Positions 42,867 to 53,670 of a stretch of 64,000 nt of DNA are shown in pieces. The position numbers were made by a program, and so were the translations under genes. The notes below the pieces were generated by a model. It saw only the letters and a list, made by a program, of their open reading frames with translations. It searched no databases and was not told the DNA's origin. The DNA comes from an uncultured Flavobacteriaceae bacterium. Its GTDB lineage: Bacteria > Bacteroidota > Bacteroidia > Flavobacteriales > Flavobacteriaceae. Within the stretch, counting starts at the first letter, position 1. The number at the start of each line of letters is the position of its first letter. The stretch lies in assembly GCA_943787365.1 (NCBI GenBank), contig CALSMD010000001.1:434001-498000 (forward strand), given 5' to 3'.

Positions 42867-43361
42867 ATGAAAAGATTTAAAGCAAACTGGGACATTACAC
42901 AAAATTGGCAATTTCTGTTTCCCTTTCTTGGGCTTATAACATTAGGATATAGTGCGTTTAGGTTAACGTCTTTACTCCCACTTAATGCGACTTACATTAC
43001 AATTCCTGCCTCTTTAGCTGTGTTTTATATCCTGTTAAAAACAGTATTGTACGCCATCACTAAATTAGAATCCAAATGGATTGTCAATCAACGCTGGGAA
43101 CTCATTCGAATTTTTATCGTTTTTGCGATTACAGGATCTTCCTCTGTACTTGTTGGACGTCCGATCATTAAATGGTTGGGAATTACTCAAGACAATTTAC
43201 ATCCTTTACTGTATTGGATCTTATTCATTGCAATTAGCCTGTTTTTCTATCAAGTGTTATTAGTCTTAATAGGATGGATCTTTGGTCAGTTTCAGTTTTT
43301 CTGGAACTTTGAAAAGAAAATGATTCGTCGTTTTGGTTTGGGTAGATTTTTAGATGATTAA
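42867..43361 (+). CDS. Conserved membrane protein of unknown function
   Basis: Multiple TM segments; hydrophobic 164-aa ORF. Confidence 0.75.
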   Translation: MKRFKANWDITQNWQFLFPFLGLITLGYSAFRLTSLLPLNATYITIPASLAVFYILLKTVLYAITKLESKWIVNQRWELIRIFIVFAITGSSSVLVGRPIIKWLGITQDNLHPLLYWILFIAISLFFYQVLLVLIGWIFGQFQFFWNFEKKMIRRFGLGRFLDD

Positions 43362-43484
43362 AGAATATTCTTAGAAGTCATATCGTCAAATATGTAGGTA
43401 TTTTCATTTTAAAACTTAACATTTTTATTTCTTGAAATACCATAACACTTTTTCAATAGATCAAGTATTGCCAAGGACGTTCAG

Positions 43485-43775
43485 TTAATTTAAGCCATCG
43501 TTTGGAACTTTAGGTGATTTGTCAAAATAATACGTATAAATCCACATGATGGTAAATGACGGAATCACATCAGAGAACGGAAGTGCTTCTTCAATAAAAA
43601 CAAAAACTGCGGCTATTTTTCCTTTTTTACCCTTGTATAATTCAGTCATCAAATAAGATGATAAAGGCGCCCATAAAATATCAAAAAAAGGGAATACAAA
43701 AGAGACATACCCTAGTGCATCAAAACACAATCCAAGAAAGAATTTTGTTGATTTTGATTTGTTATCTAGGTTCAT
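43485..43775 (-). CDS. Small hypothetical membrane protein
   Basis: 96 aa, two TM-like segments. Confidence 0.65.
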   Translation of the reverse strand: MNLDNKSKSTKFFLGLCFDALGYVSFVFPFFDILWAPLSSYLMTELYKGKKGKIAAVFVFIEEALPFSDVIPSFTIMWIYTYYFDKSPKVPNDGLN

Positions 43776-43802
43776 AATAAGTTTGATTTAGGGTTAAAAA
43801 TC

Positions 43803-44330
43803 TTACTTTAAAATAGTATTGAAATAAGTCGTTAGTTTTTTAATTTTCGGATCGATTAAATAAGTGCAATACGGTTGTTCCCTGTTCAGATCGTAATAAC
43901 TATCGTGGTCATCCTCGGCATCGTAAAACACTTCCAAAGGCATTAATTCTGTAACAATTGGGTCTTCAAAAATATTTGAATCATTTAGAGCCTTCATAAA
44001 CTTCCTCGCTGTTTCAAACTGTTCGTCATCCGTATAAAAAATGGAGGAACGGTATTGCGTGCCTACATCATTCGCTTGACGGTTGAGGGTTGTGGGATCA
44101 TGGGTTGCAAAAAATACTTCTAATAATTCGGCATAAGAAATTAGCGTTTCATCATAATCCAGTCGAATACCCTCTGTATGCCCCGTGCGTCCTTGACAGA
44201 CTTCGCGATACGCTGGGTTTTTAATAAACCCTCCAGTGTATCCAGATTTCACGTTTTCAACTCCTTTAAGCCGATTAAATACGGCTTCGGTACACCAAAA
44301 ACAACCTCCTGCAAAAATGGCACGTTTCAT
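43803..44330 (-). CDS. msrA: Peptide-methionine (S)-S-oxide reductase MsrA
   Basis: MKRAIFAGGCFWCTEAVF; start 44330 preferred over 44351. Confidence 0.96.
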   Translation of the reverse strand: MKRAIFAGGCFWCTEAVFNRLKGVENVKSGYTGGFIKNPAYREVCQGRTGHTEGIRLDYDETLISYAELLEVFFATHDPTTLNRQANDVGTQYRSSIFYTDDEQFETARKFMKALNDSNIFEDPIVTELMPLEVFYDAEDDHDSYYDLNREQPYCTYLIDPKIKKLTTYFNTILK

Positions 44331-44422
44331 ATAAAAATAATTAGACGCCAAAGTTAGTAAACAATTAATTAAAATTAGCTCAAATTATTGCACATAAAAA
44401 CTATAAAACTTAATTTCACAGT

Positions 44423-45088
44423 ATGATTATTGCAAAACAGATACATAAATATTACGATGAGCTTCATGTTCTTAAAGGAGTTGATTTAACTATTGAAAAA
44501 GGTGAAATTGTTTCTATCGTTGGTGCCTCTGGTGCTGGAAAAACTACCTTGTTACAGATTTTAGGCACCTTGGATTTTTACTCTAAAAACCCAGAAAGTC
44601 AGTTGCTAATTAATGGAATTGATGTGGCAGCACTCTCTGATACCGCGATGGCTAAATTCAGAAATGAGCAGCTAGGGTTTATTTTTCAATTTCATCAGTT
44701 ACTGCCAGAATTTACAGCTCTTGAAAATATCTGTATTCCTGCATTTATAAAAGGAACCTCACAAAAAGAAGCCGAAACAAAGGCGCTTGAATTACTTCAG
44801 TTTTTAGGATTAGAGGAACGAAAAAATCACAAGCCAAACGAACTTTCGGGAGGAGAACAACAACGGGTCGCCGTAGCGCGGGCTTTAATCAACAGCCCTT
44901 CTGTTATTTTTGCCGATGAACCTTCGGGAAACTTAGACAGCGAATCTGCAGAACAACTCCATAAATTATTTTTTAAATTAAGAGATCGGTTCGGACAAAC
45001 TTTTGTTATTGTGACGCATAATCATGAATTAGCAGATATGGCAGATCGAAAAATAACCATGAGTGACGGACTTGTAAAAACGAACTAG
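44423..45088 (+). CDS. ABC transporter ATP-binding protein, LolD-like
   Basis: [38 protein letters not shown]. Confidence 0.93.
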   Translation: MIIAKQIHKYYDELHVLKGVDLTIEKGEIVSIVGASGAGKTTLLQILGTLDFYSKNPESQLLINGIDVAALSDTAMAKFRNEQLGFIFQFHQLLPEFTALENICIPAFIKGTSQKEAETKALELLQFLGLEERKNHKPNELSGGEQQRVAVARALINSPSVIFADEPSGNLDSESAEQLHKLFFKLRDRFGQTFVIVTHNHELADMADRKITMSDGLVKTN

Positions 45089-45089
45089 A

Positions 45090-45863
45090 GTGTCAAAATT
45101 AAATTTTTCTGAACTCAAAGAATTTTTGGACGCTAAAGTCGTTCAGTACAATACCCCTGATTTTATTGGATCGGACCCTCTTCAAATTCCACACCGTTAT
45201 ACCTTAAAAGAAGATATTGAAATTTCAGGCTTTCTCACCGCCACCATTGCTTGGGGCAATCGAAAAAGCATTATCAACAACGCCAAACGCTTAATGAGTT
45301 TGATGGATGATGCGCCTTATCAGTTTGTAATGCAACACCAACCCAAAGATTTAGAACCCTTAAATTCCTTTGTACATCGTACTTTTAACGGGCTTGATTG
45401 TATTCAGTTTATGGAAAGTTTAAAACACATTTATACAAATCACAACGGCTTGGAAGGTGTTTTTAATACCTATGCAGAAGTCGGTAGTTTGCAAAGCGCA
45501 ATTCATCATTTAAAACAGCATTTTTTTGAAATTGATCACTTGCAACGTACTCAAAAGCACATCAGTGATCCCTTAAAAAAATCCGCTGCAAAGCGAATTA
45601 ATATGTTTTTAAGATGGATGGTTCGCCCAAATGACACCAAGGTTGATTTTGGTTTGTGGACGCAGCTCTCCCCTTCTCAGCTCTCCTGCCCTTTGGATGT
45701 ACACTCTGGAAATGTAGCCCGAAAATTAGGAATGCTTCAACGTTCACAAAATGATGCCAAAGCACTCGCGGAATTGGATGCTTCCCTTCGTAAACTTGAT
45801 CCAAATGACCCTGTGAAATATGATTTTGCCTTGTTTGGCTTAGGAGTATTCGAGAGCTTCTAA
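45090..45863 (+). CDS. TIGR02757-family protein
   Basis: ISGFLTATIAWGNRKSIINNA; HPNWxxx-free conserved Bacteroidetes family with LDVHSGNVARKLG. Confidence 0.8.
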   Translation: MSKLNFSELKEFLDAKVVQYNTPDFIGSDPLQIPHRYTLKEDIEISGFLTATIAWGNRKSIINNAKRLMSLMDDAPYQFVMQHQPKDLEPLNSFVHRTFNGLDCIQFMESLKHIYTNHNGLEGVFNTYAEVGSLQSAIHHLKQHFFEIDHLQRTQKHISDPLKKSAAKRINMFLRWMVRPNDTKVDFGLWTQLSPSQLSCPLDVHSGNVARKLGMLQRSQNDAKALAELDASLRKLDPNDPVKYDFALFGLGVFESF

Positions 45864-46765
45864 AAGTCAAATACTTTCCCGTCATCCGCAAGTAATACGT
45901 CTTTAAATACGGTTGAGGCTTCTGTTTTAAATCCTTCTAACCCTCCATATCGTGTAGAGTAATGCCCCAAAATTAATTGTTTAGCATTGGCTTTTAGCGC
46001 AATGGCGGCGGCTTGTTTGGCGGTGGAATGCTTTGTTTTGACACAGAGATGCTCGTGAGCGTCCATAAAAGTGGATTCATGATACAACACATCTACATCT
46101 TTAATAATCGGTATGATGTCCTCTTTATAAGCCGTATCGCTACAAAAAGCATAACTCTTAGGTTGGTGACCTTCGTAAGTCACTTCTGCATTCGGAACTA
46201 AAGTGCCCTCTTCGTTGACCACATCGTCGCCTTGTTTGAGTTTTCTAAAATAGGCTTTATCGATGTTGAGTGCTTCGGCTTTATCGATGTCTAACTTGCG
46301 TTCAAATGGTTTTTCTTTAAACAAAAATCCATTGGTATATATGCGATGGTCTAAGGGAATGGTGTGTACCGATACTTTTTCATCTTCATAAATCAACTCA
46401 GAAGCTTTAGAAGATAATACATGAAAAATCAATTTAAAATTAGTCCAAGAATCTGCTAGTTTCATCTGGAGGGTAATCAATTCCTTTAAGCCTTTAGGGC
46501 CGTAGATATGTAAATCCGTCTCTCGCGTCAACAACCGAAAAGTGGAAACCAATCCCACCAATCCAAAATAGTGATCGCCATGTAAATGAGAAATAAATAT
46601 GTGCTTGATCTGATTGAACTTGATTTTATGACGTCTCAACTCAACTTGAGTACCTTCGCCACAATCAATTAAAAATAAATGCCCACGAGTTTCTAAAACT
46701 TGAGAGGTGGTATGGGCTATAATTCGAGGTGTTGCACTGTAGCAACCGAGTATGGAAAGTTTCAA
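45860..46765 (-). CDS. rnz: Ribonuclease Z
   Basis: LIDCGEGTQ, HIFISHLHGDHYFGL, LYHESTF, HSTAKQAA, LGHYSTRY. Confidence 0.96.
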   Translation of the reverse strand: MKLSILGCYSATPRIIAHTTSQVLETRGHLFLIDCGEGTQVELRRHKIKFNQIKHIFISHLHGDHYFGLVGLVSTFRLLTRETDLHIYGPKGLKELITLQMKLADSWTNFKLIFHVLSSKASELIYEDEKVSVHTIPLDHRIYTNGFLFKEKPFERKLDIDKAEALNIDKAYFRKLKQGDDVVNEEGTLVPNAEVTYEGHQPKSYAFCSDTAYKEDIIPIIKDVDVLYHESTFMDAHEHLCVKTKHSTAKQAAAIALKANAKQLILGHYSTRYGGLEGFKTEASTVFKDVLLADDGKVFDF

Positions 46766-46775
46766 AGTTGTGGTA

Positions 46776-47099
46776 TTAAATTCCTAAATCACGTTCCATT
46801 TGTTCCATTTCAATATAATCGTGTGCTTCTTGAAGTGTTGGAACGACGGTGAAATCTTCTTCAAAATCATCTTGATTTAGCTGTGCACTGACCACTACAA
46901 AAGAATGATTTAATTCGCGATGCGTTTTTGACAGCGACACTAACACATCCATAGAATCTGAGTGTGCATCATTGAGTTGTAAAATCACATTGCCTTCTTT
47001 AAAACGTTCGTGGAGCACTGAGAATTTCTTAGAAAATTCCGAAAGACTTGTCTTTTCTTGAGTAATTATTGCCGTCGAATTATCCTGTTCTATAGTCAT
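46776..47099 (-). CDS. STAS-like small protein between pyrB and rnz
   Basis: 107 aa, STAS-like pattern (VILQLNDAHSDSMDVLVSLSKTHRELNHSFVVVS); operon position. Confidence 0.65.
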   Translation of the reverse strand: MTIEQDNSTAIITQEKTSLSEFSKKFSVLHERFKEGNVILQLNDAHSDSMDVLVSLSKTHRELNHSFVVVSAQLNQDDFEEDFTVVPTLQEAHDYIEMEQMERDLGI

Positions 47100-47100
47100 C

Positions 47101-48030
47101 TTATTGTTTAATTTTAGAAGCTAAAAGGTACATGACTGCCATTCGAATGGCCACTCCATTTTCAACTTGATTTAAAATAATAGCTTGACCAGAATCCGCC
47201 ACTTCACTGGTAATTTCAACTCCTCTGTTGATAGGCCCTGGGTGCATAATGGTAATTTCTTTATCCAAAGATTCTAACAAATCTTTAGTAACTCCGTACT
47301 GTTGTGTGTATTCTCTTGTGGTAGGGAAATAACTGATTTCCATGCGTTCGTTTTGAACCCGCAACATATTCGCTATATTACACCAATTTAGTGCTTTACG
47401 TAAGTTTGTCTCAACCTTCACTCCAAGCTTATCAATGTGTTTTGGAATGAGGGTTTTTGGTCCGCAAACCATCACTTCTGCTCCTTGTAATTGCAAGGCA
47501 AAGATGTTTGACAGCGCAACCCTACTGTGTAATATGTCTCCGACAATGACTATTTTCTTCCCTTTTACTTCTCCATATTTCTCTCGAATTGAATAGGTAT
47601 CTAAAAGGGCTTGTGTTGGATGTTCGTGAGCACCGTCGCCCGCATTGATGATCTGTGCATCTATATGTTTCGACAAAAAGGTCGCCGCCCCAGGATTCGG
47701 ATGGCGCATGACCACCATATCTACTTTCATAGAGAGAATGTTATTGACTGTATCGACCAGCGTTTCTCCCTTACTCACAGACGATTGTCCAGAGGAGAAG
47801 TTGATCACATCGGCAGACAAGCGTTTTTGAGCCAATTCAAAAGAGAGTTTTGTTCGGGTTGAATTTTCAAAAAATAAATTGGCAATTGTGATATCTCTAA
47901 GGGAAGGTACTTTTTTTATGGGACGATTGATCACTTTCTTAAAATGATCGGCAGTGTCAAAAATAAGGTTAATATCATCGTTGTTGAGATATTTTATTCC
48001 TAATAAATGATCTACACTCAGTTCGCTCAT
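47101..48030 (-). CDS. pyrB: Aspartate carbamoyltransferase catalytic subunit
   Basis: FFENSTRTKLSFELAQKRL, HPTQALLDTY, MHPGPINRGVEI. Confidence 0.97.
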   Translation of the reverse strand: MSELSVDHLLGIKYLNNDDINLIFDTADHFKKVINRPIKKVPSLRDITIANLFFENSTRTKLSFELAQKRLSADVINFSSGQSSVSKGETLVDTVNNILSMKVDMVVMRHPNPGAATFLSKHIDAQIINAGDGAHEHPTQALLDTYSIREKYGEVKGKKIVIVGDILHSRVALSNIFALQLQGAEVMVCGPKTLIPKHIDKLGVKVETNLRKALNWCNIANMLRVQNERMEISYFPTTREYTQQYGVTKDLLESLDKEITIMHPGPINRGVEITSEVADSGQAIILNQVENGVAIRMAVMYLLASKIKQ

Positions 48031-48033
48031 GGT

Positions 48034-48573
48034 CTAATTTTTTATCAAATAAACGGCATCTTCACCGCTTGTTTCTTTCCAGTTTACCAATACTTTTTCG
48101 TCATTAATAGCATCGACTTGTCGGCCCCTGTAATCTGGCTGAATGGGTAAGTGTCTGCTAAAACGTCGATCTATAAGGGTTAGCAATTCAATCTCATTCG
48201 GACGTCCAAACGATTGAATGGCAGTCAAAGCCGCGCGAATACTTCGCCCTGTATACAACACATCATCAATAAAAACAACACGTTTGCCTTCAATCAAAAA
48301 ATCAATTTCGGTTGAATTTGCTTCGAGAACTTTATCCGAACGTCTAAAATCATCTCTGTAAAACGTGATGTCCAACAATCCTAATTGCACATCAGGAAGC
48401 TTATATTCTTCCATTAAAAGCGTCTTTATGCGTTGAGCTAAAAAGATGCCTCTTGGTTGTAAACCAATTAAAACAGTGTTAGAAAAGTCGGTATGTTTTT
48501 CAATGAGTTGACAAGCCAATCGATGTAGAATGATGTTTACTTCCTTATTGTTAAGTAAAACTTTTGGACTCAT
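48034..48573 (-). CDS. pyrR: Bifunctional pyr operon regulator/uracil phosphoribosyltransferase PyrR
   Basis: GLQPRGIFLAQRI, VVFIDDVLYTGRSIRAAL, LIDRRFSRHLPIQPDYRGR. Confidence 0.96.
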   Translation of the reverse strand: MSPKVLLNNKEVNIILHRLACQLIEKHTDFSNTVLIGLQPRGIFLAQRIKTLLMEEYKLPDVQLGLLDITFYRDDFRRSDKVLEANSTEIDFLIEGKRVVFIDDVLYTGRSIRAALTAIQSFGRPNEIELLTLIDRRFSRHLPIQPDYRGRQVDAINDEKVLVNWKETSGEDAVYLIKN

Positions 48574-48671
48574 AGTTGTTCAACGTATTCGAAGCACAAA
48601 GGTAATTAAAAAATTGAAACCACATCGCTGCTGGAGGATTTAATGACAGTGAACCTCAACAGTACAAGGCA

Positions 48672-49007
48672 TTATTTTAAAAATGCGATGCTGTAAGGGT
48701 AAACAGGCGGTTGCTCGTCGCTTGCTCTTATGGCATTTTTGATTGGATATACAATTGATATTACTAAAATCACTAACAGACCTAGAATCCCTACTCCTAC
48801 AAAAACCAGAGGGATACATATAAAACTGTAAATCAAGAGACTAAACTGAAAATTTAGAATCATTTTCCCATGCGCATCTAAGTCTTTAATTTTTTCTTTT
48901 TGAGTGAGCCATATAATCAGCGGAATCAGAATGCTTCCAAATGCCAATACAAAAGTTGCTAATTGAGAGAGGTGCATCAGCACAATGGTTTGATTGTCTT
49001 GTTTCAT
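48672..49007 (-). CDS. DUF4870-like membrane protein
   Basis: MHLSQLATFVLAFGSILIPLIIWLTQKEK ... three TM segments. Confidence 0.8.
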   Translation of the reverse strand: MKQDNQTIVLMHLSQLATFVLAFGSILIPLIIWLTQKEKIKDLDAHGKMILNFQFSLLIYSFICIPLVFVGVGILGLLVILVISIVYPIKNAIRASDEQPPVYPYSIAFLK

Positions 49008-49056
49008 GATTTGTAGATTTATCTATAAGACTCTAAAGAATGAAAAATGTTACATT

Positions 49057-49857
49057 TTAAGAAGTCAATTCCTTGAAAACAATCACCACAGCCATGACAA
49101 TCATAAATCGAGCGAAATTAATTTTCAAGGTCGATTCACGTACATAATTTGAAATATAAGTGCCTACAAAAATTCCTAAAATAGAGAGGGCTGTAAAAAG
49201 CATGAGGAAATCCCACTCAATTTTTAAGAAGGAAACATCAGAACTAAACCCAATAAGCGAATTAAAAGTGATGATAATTAAAGAGGTAGCGACGGCTTGT
49301 TTGATGGTTAGTCTTGCAAACAAAACCAATGCTGGTACAATAATGAATCCACCGCCAGCACCTACCAAACCCGTCAAAACACCAACACCTAAGCCTATAA
49401 AAATTAATAGGACATAACTCTTTTTGGTGTTTAAATTAGATACGGTTTCTGTTTTGGATTTTTTCATCATAAAAACAGAGGATAAAATTATTATCAAACT
49501 AAAAAACAACATCAATCCCATCTTTTTTGTAATGTCAAAACTTTCAAAAGAGAACAATACATCAGGAATATTTGGAATTACAAATCGGCGTGTTAGAAAT
49601 ACAGATACCAGAGCAGGAAGCGTAAATATAACCGCTGTTTTGTATTCAACTAACTTCTTTTTCAGGTTGATAAGCGTTCCAATAGCTGCGGAAGACCCAA
49701 CGACAAACATGGAATAACTGGTAGCGATGACAGGGTTTAATTTAAATAAATAGACAAATATAGGAACGGCCAAAATAGAACCCCCTCCTCCAAAAAGACC
49801 AATAACGATCCCCGTCAAAAAGGCACCGAAAAAACCTATAAATTCTAAATAACTCAT
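49057..49857 (-). CDS. TSUP (TauE/SafE) family transporter
   Basis: GIVIGLFGGGGSILAVPIFVY, GVLTGLVGAGGGFIIVPAL. Confidence 0.93.
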   Translation of the reverse strand: MSYLEFIGFFGAFLTGIVIGLFGGGGSILAVPIFVYLFKLNPVIATSYSMFVVGSSAAIGTLINLKKKLVEYKTAVIFTLPALVSVFLTRRFVIPNIPDVLFSFESFDITKKMGLMLFFSLIIILSSVFMMKKSKTETVSNLNTKKSYVLLIFIGLGVGVLTGLVGAGGGFIIVPALVLFARLTIKQAVATSLIIITFNSLIGFSSDVSFLKIEWDFLMLFTALSILGIFVGTYISNYVRESTLKINFARFMIVMAVVIVFKELTS

Positions 49858-49862
49858 GGGTG

Positions 49863-52760
49863 CTAATTTAAGGCATTGTACAGAACCTCAATAGGATGCA
49901 GGGCTGTTTTATTCACACCGTCTCTAATTTGATGCCTGCAACTTGTGCCAGAAGCCGACACGAGAACGTCTGTATCTAAACTTCTCAACGAAGGAAATAA
50001 GCAGTCCTCTCCTATTTGCTGACTCAATTCGTAATGTTCTTTTTCATAGCCAAAAGATCCCGCCATACCGCAACATCCAGAGTCTATGGTTTCAACCTTG
50101 AAATTAGGAGGGATACCTAAAATAGTTTCGGCATACGTATTGGAGGACAATGCTTTTTGATGGCAATGTCCGTGATAATAAACGGTTTCTGTTTTTGTGG
50201 TAAACTTTGAAACGTCAATATTTTTGGCAGTCATTTCATTGGCTAGAAATTCCTCAATCGTAAACACATTTTGAGCTAAATTCTCAGCGGTAGGTTTTAA
50301 CTCCACATCGACAAGATTGGGATATTCATCCCTGAATCCTAAAATGGCAGACGGCTCAATTCCTACCAAAGGCGTCTCTTTAGAAACTAAAGTTCTAAAG
50401 GTGTTTATATTTTCTGTAGCAATGCTTTTTGCTTGGTCTAAAAATCCTTTTGAGATATAGGCTCGGGCACTTTCAGGGTGTGCAGGCATGACAACTTTAT
50501 ACCCTAATTTATTTAAGAGTAAGATTGTTTTTTTACCAATTTCTACATCGTAATGATTGGTGTATTCATCACAAAATAAATAAACGCTTCTTGGATGATT
50601 TCCCTGTTGAACGCTGTCAAACCATTGTCGTAACGTTTTAGACTGTAAGTTTGGAAGCGACCGTTTTGGATGCACGCCTGTAAGCGACTTAAACCAAGAG
50701 CTTTTTCCAATAAAATTATAAATACCTGCAAACCGACGAGCAACCGCATTTATTTTAGCATTGTGCGCAATGAGTTTACTTCGGAGTGAAACCGGATTTG
50801 TTTTTTGATACTGGTATAAAAATTCCGCTTTCAGACTTGCCATATCAACATTGGAAGGACATTCTGATTTACACGCCTTACAAGACACACAAAGGTCCAA
50901 CGCTTCTTTAATCTCTGGATGGTCAAACGGATTTTCTTTGGTGTTTTGTGTTAAAAATTCTCGTAATACATTGGCACGTCCTCGCGTAGAATCTTTTTCA
51001 TCCAAGGTCGCTCTGTAACTTGGACACATGGTTCCGCCAGCAAAACTCAATTTCCGACAATCGCCAGATCCATTGCATTTTTCTACCGTGTTTAAAATAC
51101 CTCCAGTTGATTCAAAATTGTAAAGGGTTTCTACTTTTGGAAGGGTTTTATCTGCTTCGTAACGCAAGGCAGTATCCATAGGAACGGCATTCACAATTTT
51201 CCCTGGATTGAATAATGTTAAAGGGTCCCAAGTCGATTTGATGCGTTTTAGAAGTTTATAATTTTCTTCGCCCAAAACTAACGGAATAAATTCCGATCGA
51301 ACGCGACCATCGCCGTGTTCGCCACTGAGGGCTCCTTTAAATGATTTTACCAATTTTGCAGAGGCTTCACTAATAGATCGAAACAATACCACATCGGTAG
51401 ATGATTTTAAATTTAAGATCGGTCTTAGGTGTAATTCCCCTGCCCCAGCATGTGCATAGTACACCGCTTTTTGATGGTAAGATTTCATAAGCGCCGTAAA
51501 TGCTTCAATATAGAGTGGTAAATCTTCCAAGGCGACAGCGGTATCTTCGATACAAGCAACGGCCTTGGCATCTCCTGGGATATTCGCCAACAGTCCTAAA
51601 CCTGCTTTTCTCAAGTCCCATACTTTATTGCAATCCTCCCCTTCGACTAATTTATAGGCATAACCCAAATGAGACGTTTTAAGATTCGTTTCTAAAATGA
51701 ATGCTTGTTGCTTGGCATCCTCTAAAGTATCACCTCTAAATTCCACCATAAGGATCGCTTCTGGATCGCCTTCGACAAAGAATCGGTTTTTTTGCTGGGT
51801 GATATTATCTTTGGTACAATCCAAAATGGTTTTGTCCATCAATTCGCAAGCAGAAGGTGTCTGTTTCATAGCGACTAATGTGGCCTGAAGACTTTCGGTT
51901 ATGGAATTGAAATGCGCATTTAAAACCACTTGAAAAGGTTTTGGCAGCGGCACAATTTGAAGTTTTAGTTCTGTAGTAAATGCCAGAGTTCCTTCAGAGC
52001 CACAGAGCAATTTCGAGAAATTAAAATCTTCTTCAGATTCCTCAAATACATTGGTTTGCATCAATGCATCTACGGCATAGCCTGTATTGCGTCGCGTAAT
52101 GGATGCTTTTGGATAGCCTGTCTCAATTTGTTCCCGAATGATGTGATTATCAAGCTCTGCGAAAATATGTTTGTATAAGGCGGCTTCTAACGAAGTGCCT
52201 TTTGTTTTTGATATAAATTCTTCTTTGCCAAGAGCCGAAAATTCAACGTCGCTTCCATCACTCAAAATGGCTTTGACTGCTAAAGTGTGATCGCGGGTGG
52301 CTCCATACACAATGGAAGTCGAACCACAAGAATTATTTCCGACCATCCCTCCCATCGTACAGCGATTGGCAGTCGATGTATTAGGACCAAAAAAGAAACC
52401 ATACGGTTTAAGAAATGTATTCAAATGATCTCGAACCACACCGGGTTGTACACGCACCCATTGTTCTTGGGTGTTAATTTCCAAGATCTCATTCATATAT
52501 TTAGATACATCTACCACAATTCCATCGCCGACACATTGGCCAGCTAAAGACGTTCCTGCCGCACGCGGAATAATTGACAATGCATTAGCACCCGCAAATT
52601 CAATCAAACGTTTGATGTCTTCTGTTGTTTTTGGAATGGCCACCGCATAGGGCAACTCTCTGTAGACAGATGCATCTGTGGCGTACAAGGTTTTCACAAG
52701 ATCACTGTCGTAAAGTTCTCCTGATAGCTGCTGTTTTAAAGATGTGAGATGTGTTTGCAA
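49863..52760 (-). CDS. FAD-linked oxidase/Fe-S (YdiJ/D-lactate dehydrogenase-like) protein
   Basis: FAD domain (IIPRAAGTSLAGQCVGDGIVVD), CVSCKACKSECPSNVDM, C-terminal CCG-type motif (DSGCCGMAGSFGY). Confidence 0.92.
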   Translation of the reverse strand: MQTHLTSLKQQLSGELYDSDLVKTLYATDASVYRELPYAVAIPKTTEDIKRLIEFAGANALSIIPRAAGTSLAGQCVGDGIVVDVSKYMNEILEINTQEQWVRVQPGVVRDHLNTFLKPYGFFFGPNTSTANRCTMGGMVGNNSCGSTSIVYGATRDHTLAVKAILSDGSDVEFSALGKEEFISKTKGTSLEAALYKHIFAELDNHIIREQIETGYPKASITRRNTGYAVDALMQTNVFEESEEDFNFSKLLCGSEGTLAFTTELKLQIVPLPKPFQVVLNAHFNSITESLQATLVAMKQTPSACELMDKTILDCTKDNITQQKNRFFVEGDPEAILMVEFRGDTLEDAKQQAFILETNLKTSHLGYAYKLVEGEDCNKVWDLRKAGLGLLANIPGDAKAVACIEDTAVALEDLPLYIEAFTALMKSYHQKAVYYAHAGAGELHLRPILNLKSSTDVVLFRSISEASAKLVKSFKGALSGEHGDGRVRSEFIPLVLGEENYKLLKRIKSTWDPLTLFNPGKIVNAVPMDTALRYEADKTLPKVETLYNFESTGGILNTVEKCNGSGDCRKLSFAGGTMCPSYRATLDEKDSTRGRANVLREFLTQNTKENPFDHPEIKEALDLCVSCKACKSECPSNVDMASLKAEFLYQYQKTNPVSLRSKLIAHNAKINAVARRFAGIYNFIGKSSWFKSLTGVHPKRSLPNLQSKTLRQWFDSVQQGNHPRSVYLFCDEYTNHYDVEIGKKTILLLNKLGYKVVMPAHPESARAYISKGFLDQAKSIATENINTFRTLVSKETPLVGIEPSAILGFRDEYPNLVDVELKPTAENLAQNVFTIEEFLANEMTAKNIDVSKFTTKTETVYYHGHCHQKALSSNTYAETILGIPPNFKVETIDSGCCGMAGSFGYEKEHYELSQQIGEDCLFPSLRSLDTDVLVSASGTSCRHQIRDGVNKTALHPIEVLYNALN

Positions 52761-52949
52761 TAAAAATAAATATAGAAAGTTTAAAGATATGAAAATGGAT
52801 GCCTTTTAATGTGAAAAATGAAAATAAAAGTGACTCCTACTAATTTGGAACACTTATTGAATGGATATAAAAACCCGGAAAGCGCAATTTTATATTTAAC
52901 GCTTCACAAGAAAGTTACCAATCAAATTAATATCTTTACAAAATAAGAA

Positions 52950-53624
52950 ATGCCAATACATTTTATGAATCGAAGTTTGATGCTGTTACTGTTATTAATT
53001 GGAATGCAACATGCGGTGTATTCACAGCTAGATACCAATCAAGAAACATTTCGGATCAAAGCATTAGCATTAGAGCGCAATCCGTTGTCCGATCAATTTC
53101 CTTTGACCCTATCTCCTATTGTGGGATTAACAGATAAAGGATTTGAAATCACTATGGGCATCAAACCGATTGATGGCTTTGCAAAAAAGAAATATGGCAT
53201 TACCGAAACTCGCGATGTCGTAGACCCTACTTGGGAAATCAAACAACAATTTAATGAGAACCGTAAAAATGTATCTAAGTTTGATCGCGATTACTATTTA
53301 GGCGATATTAAAACCAAATCCAAATACATTCGCATCTTGTGTCGAGATCATGAATACGAAGACGGCGATCGGATTAAATTAATGCTCAATAAAGCTATTA
53401 TTCATCCGAATATTACCCTTCGCAATTCTGCCTATATTATTGACATCGAGTTAAAAGAAGGGTTAAATACCATTGAATTTATTGCGCTTAACGAAGGAAG
53501 CTCCAGCCCTAATACCGCCCAACTGAAGGTGTACAATGAAAGTGACAGCCTTATCGGCTCCGGAGAATGGTTGTTGACCACGGGCTATAAAGCGAGCTTG
53601 ATTGTGTTGAGGGAAGCTTTTTAG
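52950..53624 (+). CDS. Secreted hypothetical protein
   Basis: Signal-like N-terminus MNRSLMLLLLLIGMQHAVYSQ; 224 aa. Confidence 0.75.
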   Translation: MPIHFMNRSLMLLLLLIGMQHAVYSQLDTNQETFRIKALALERNPLSDQFPLTLSPIVGLTDKGFEITMGIKPIDGFAKKKYGITETRDVVDPTWEIKQQFNENRKNVSKFDRDYYLGDIKTKSKYIRILCRDHEYEDGDRIKLMLNKAIIHPNITLRNSAYIIDIELKEGLNTIEFIALNEGSSSPNTAQLKVYNESDSLIGSGEWLLTTGYKASLIVLREAF

Positions 53625-53670
53625 TTTTAGATACGAGTTCTAGTAGATTGCCGCCAACACATATACAAAA

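Noticed and set aside
48574-48671. Possible PyrR-responsive RNA leader upstream of pyrR
   Set aside because: I saw no convincing terminator/antiterminator pair or PyrR-binding loop.
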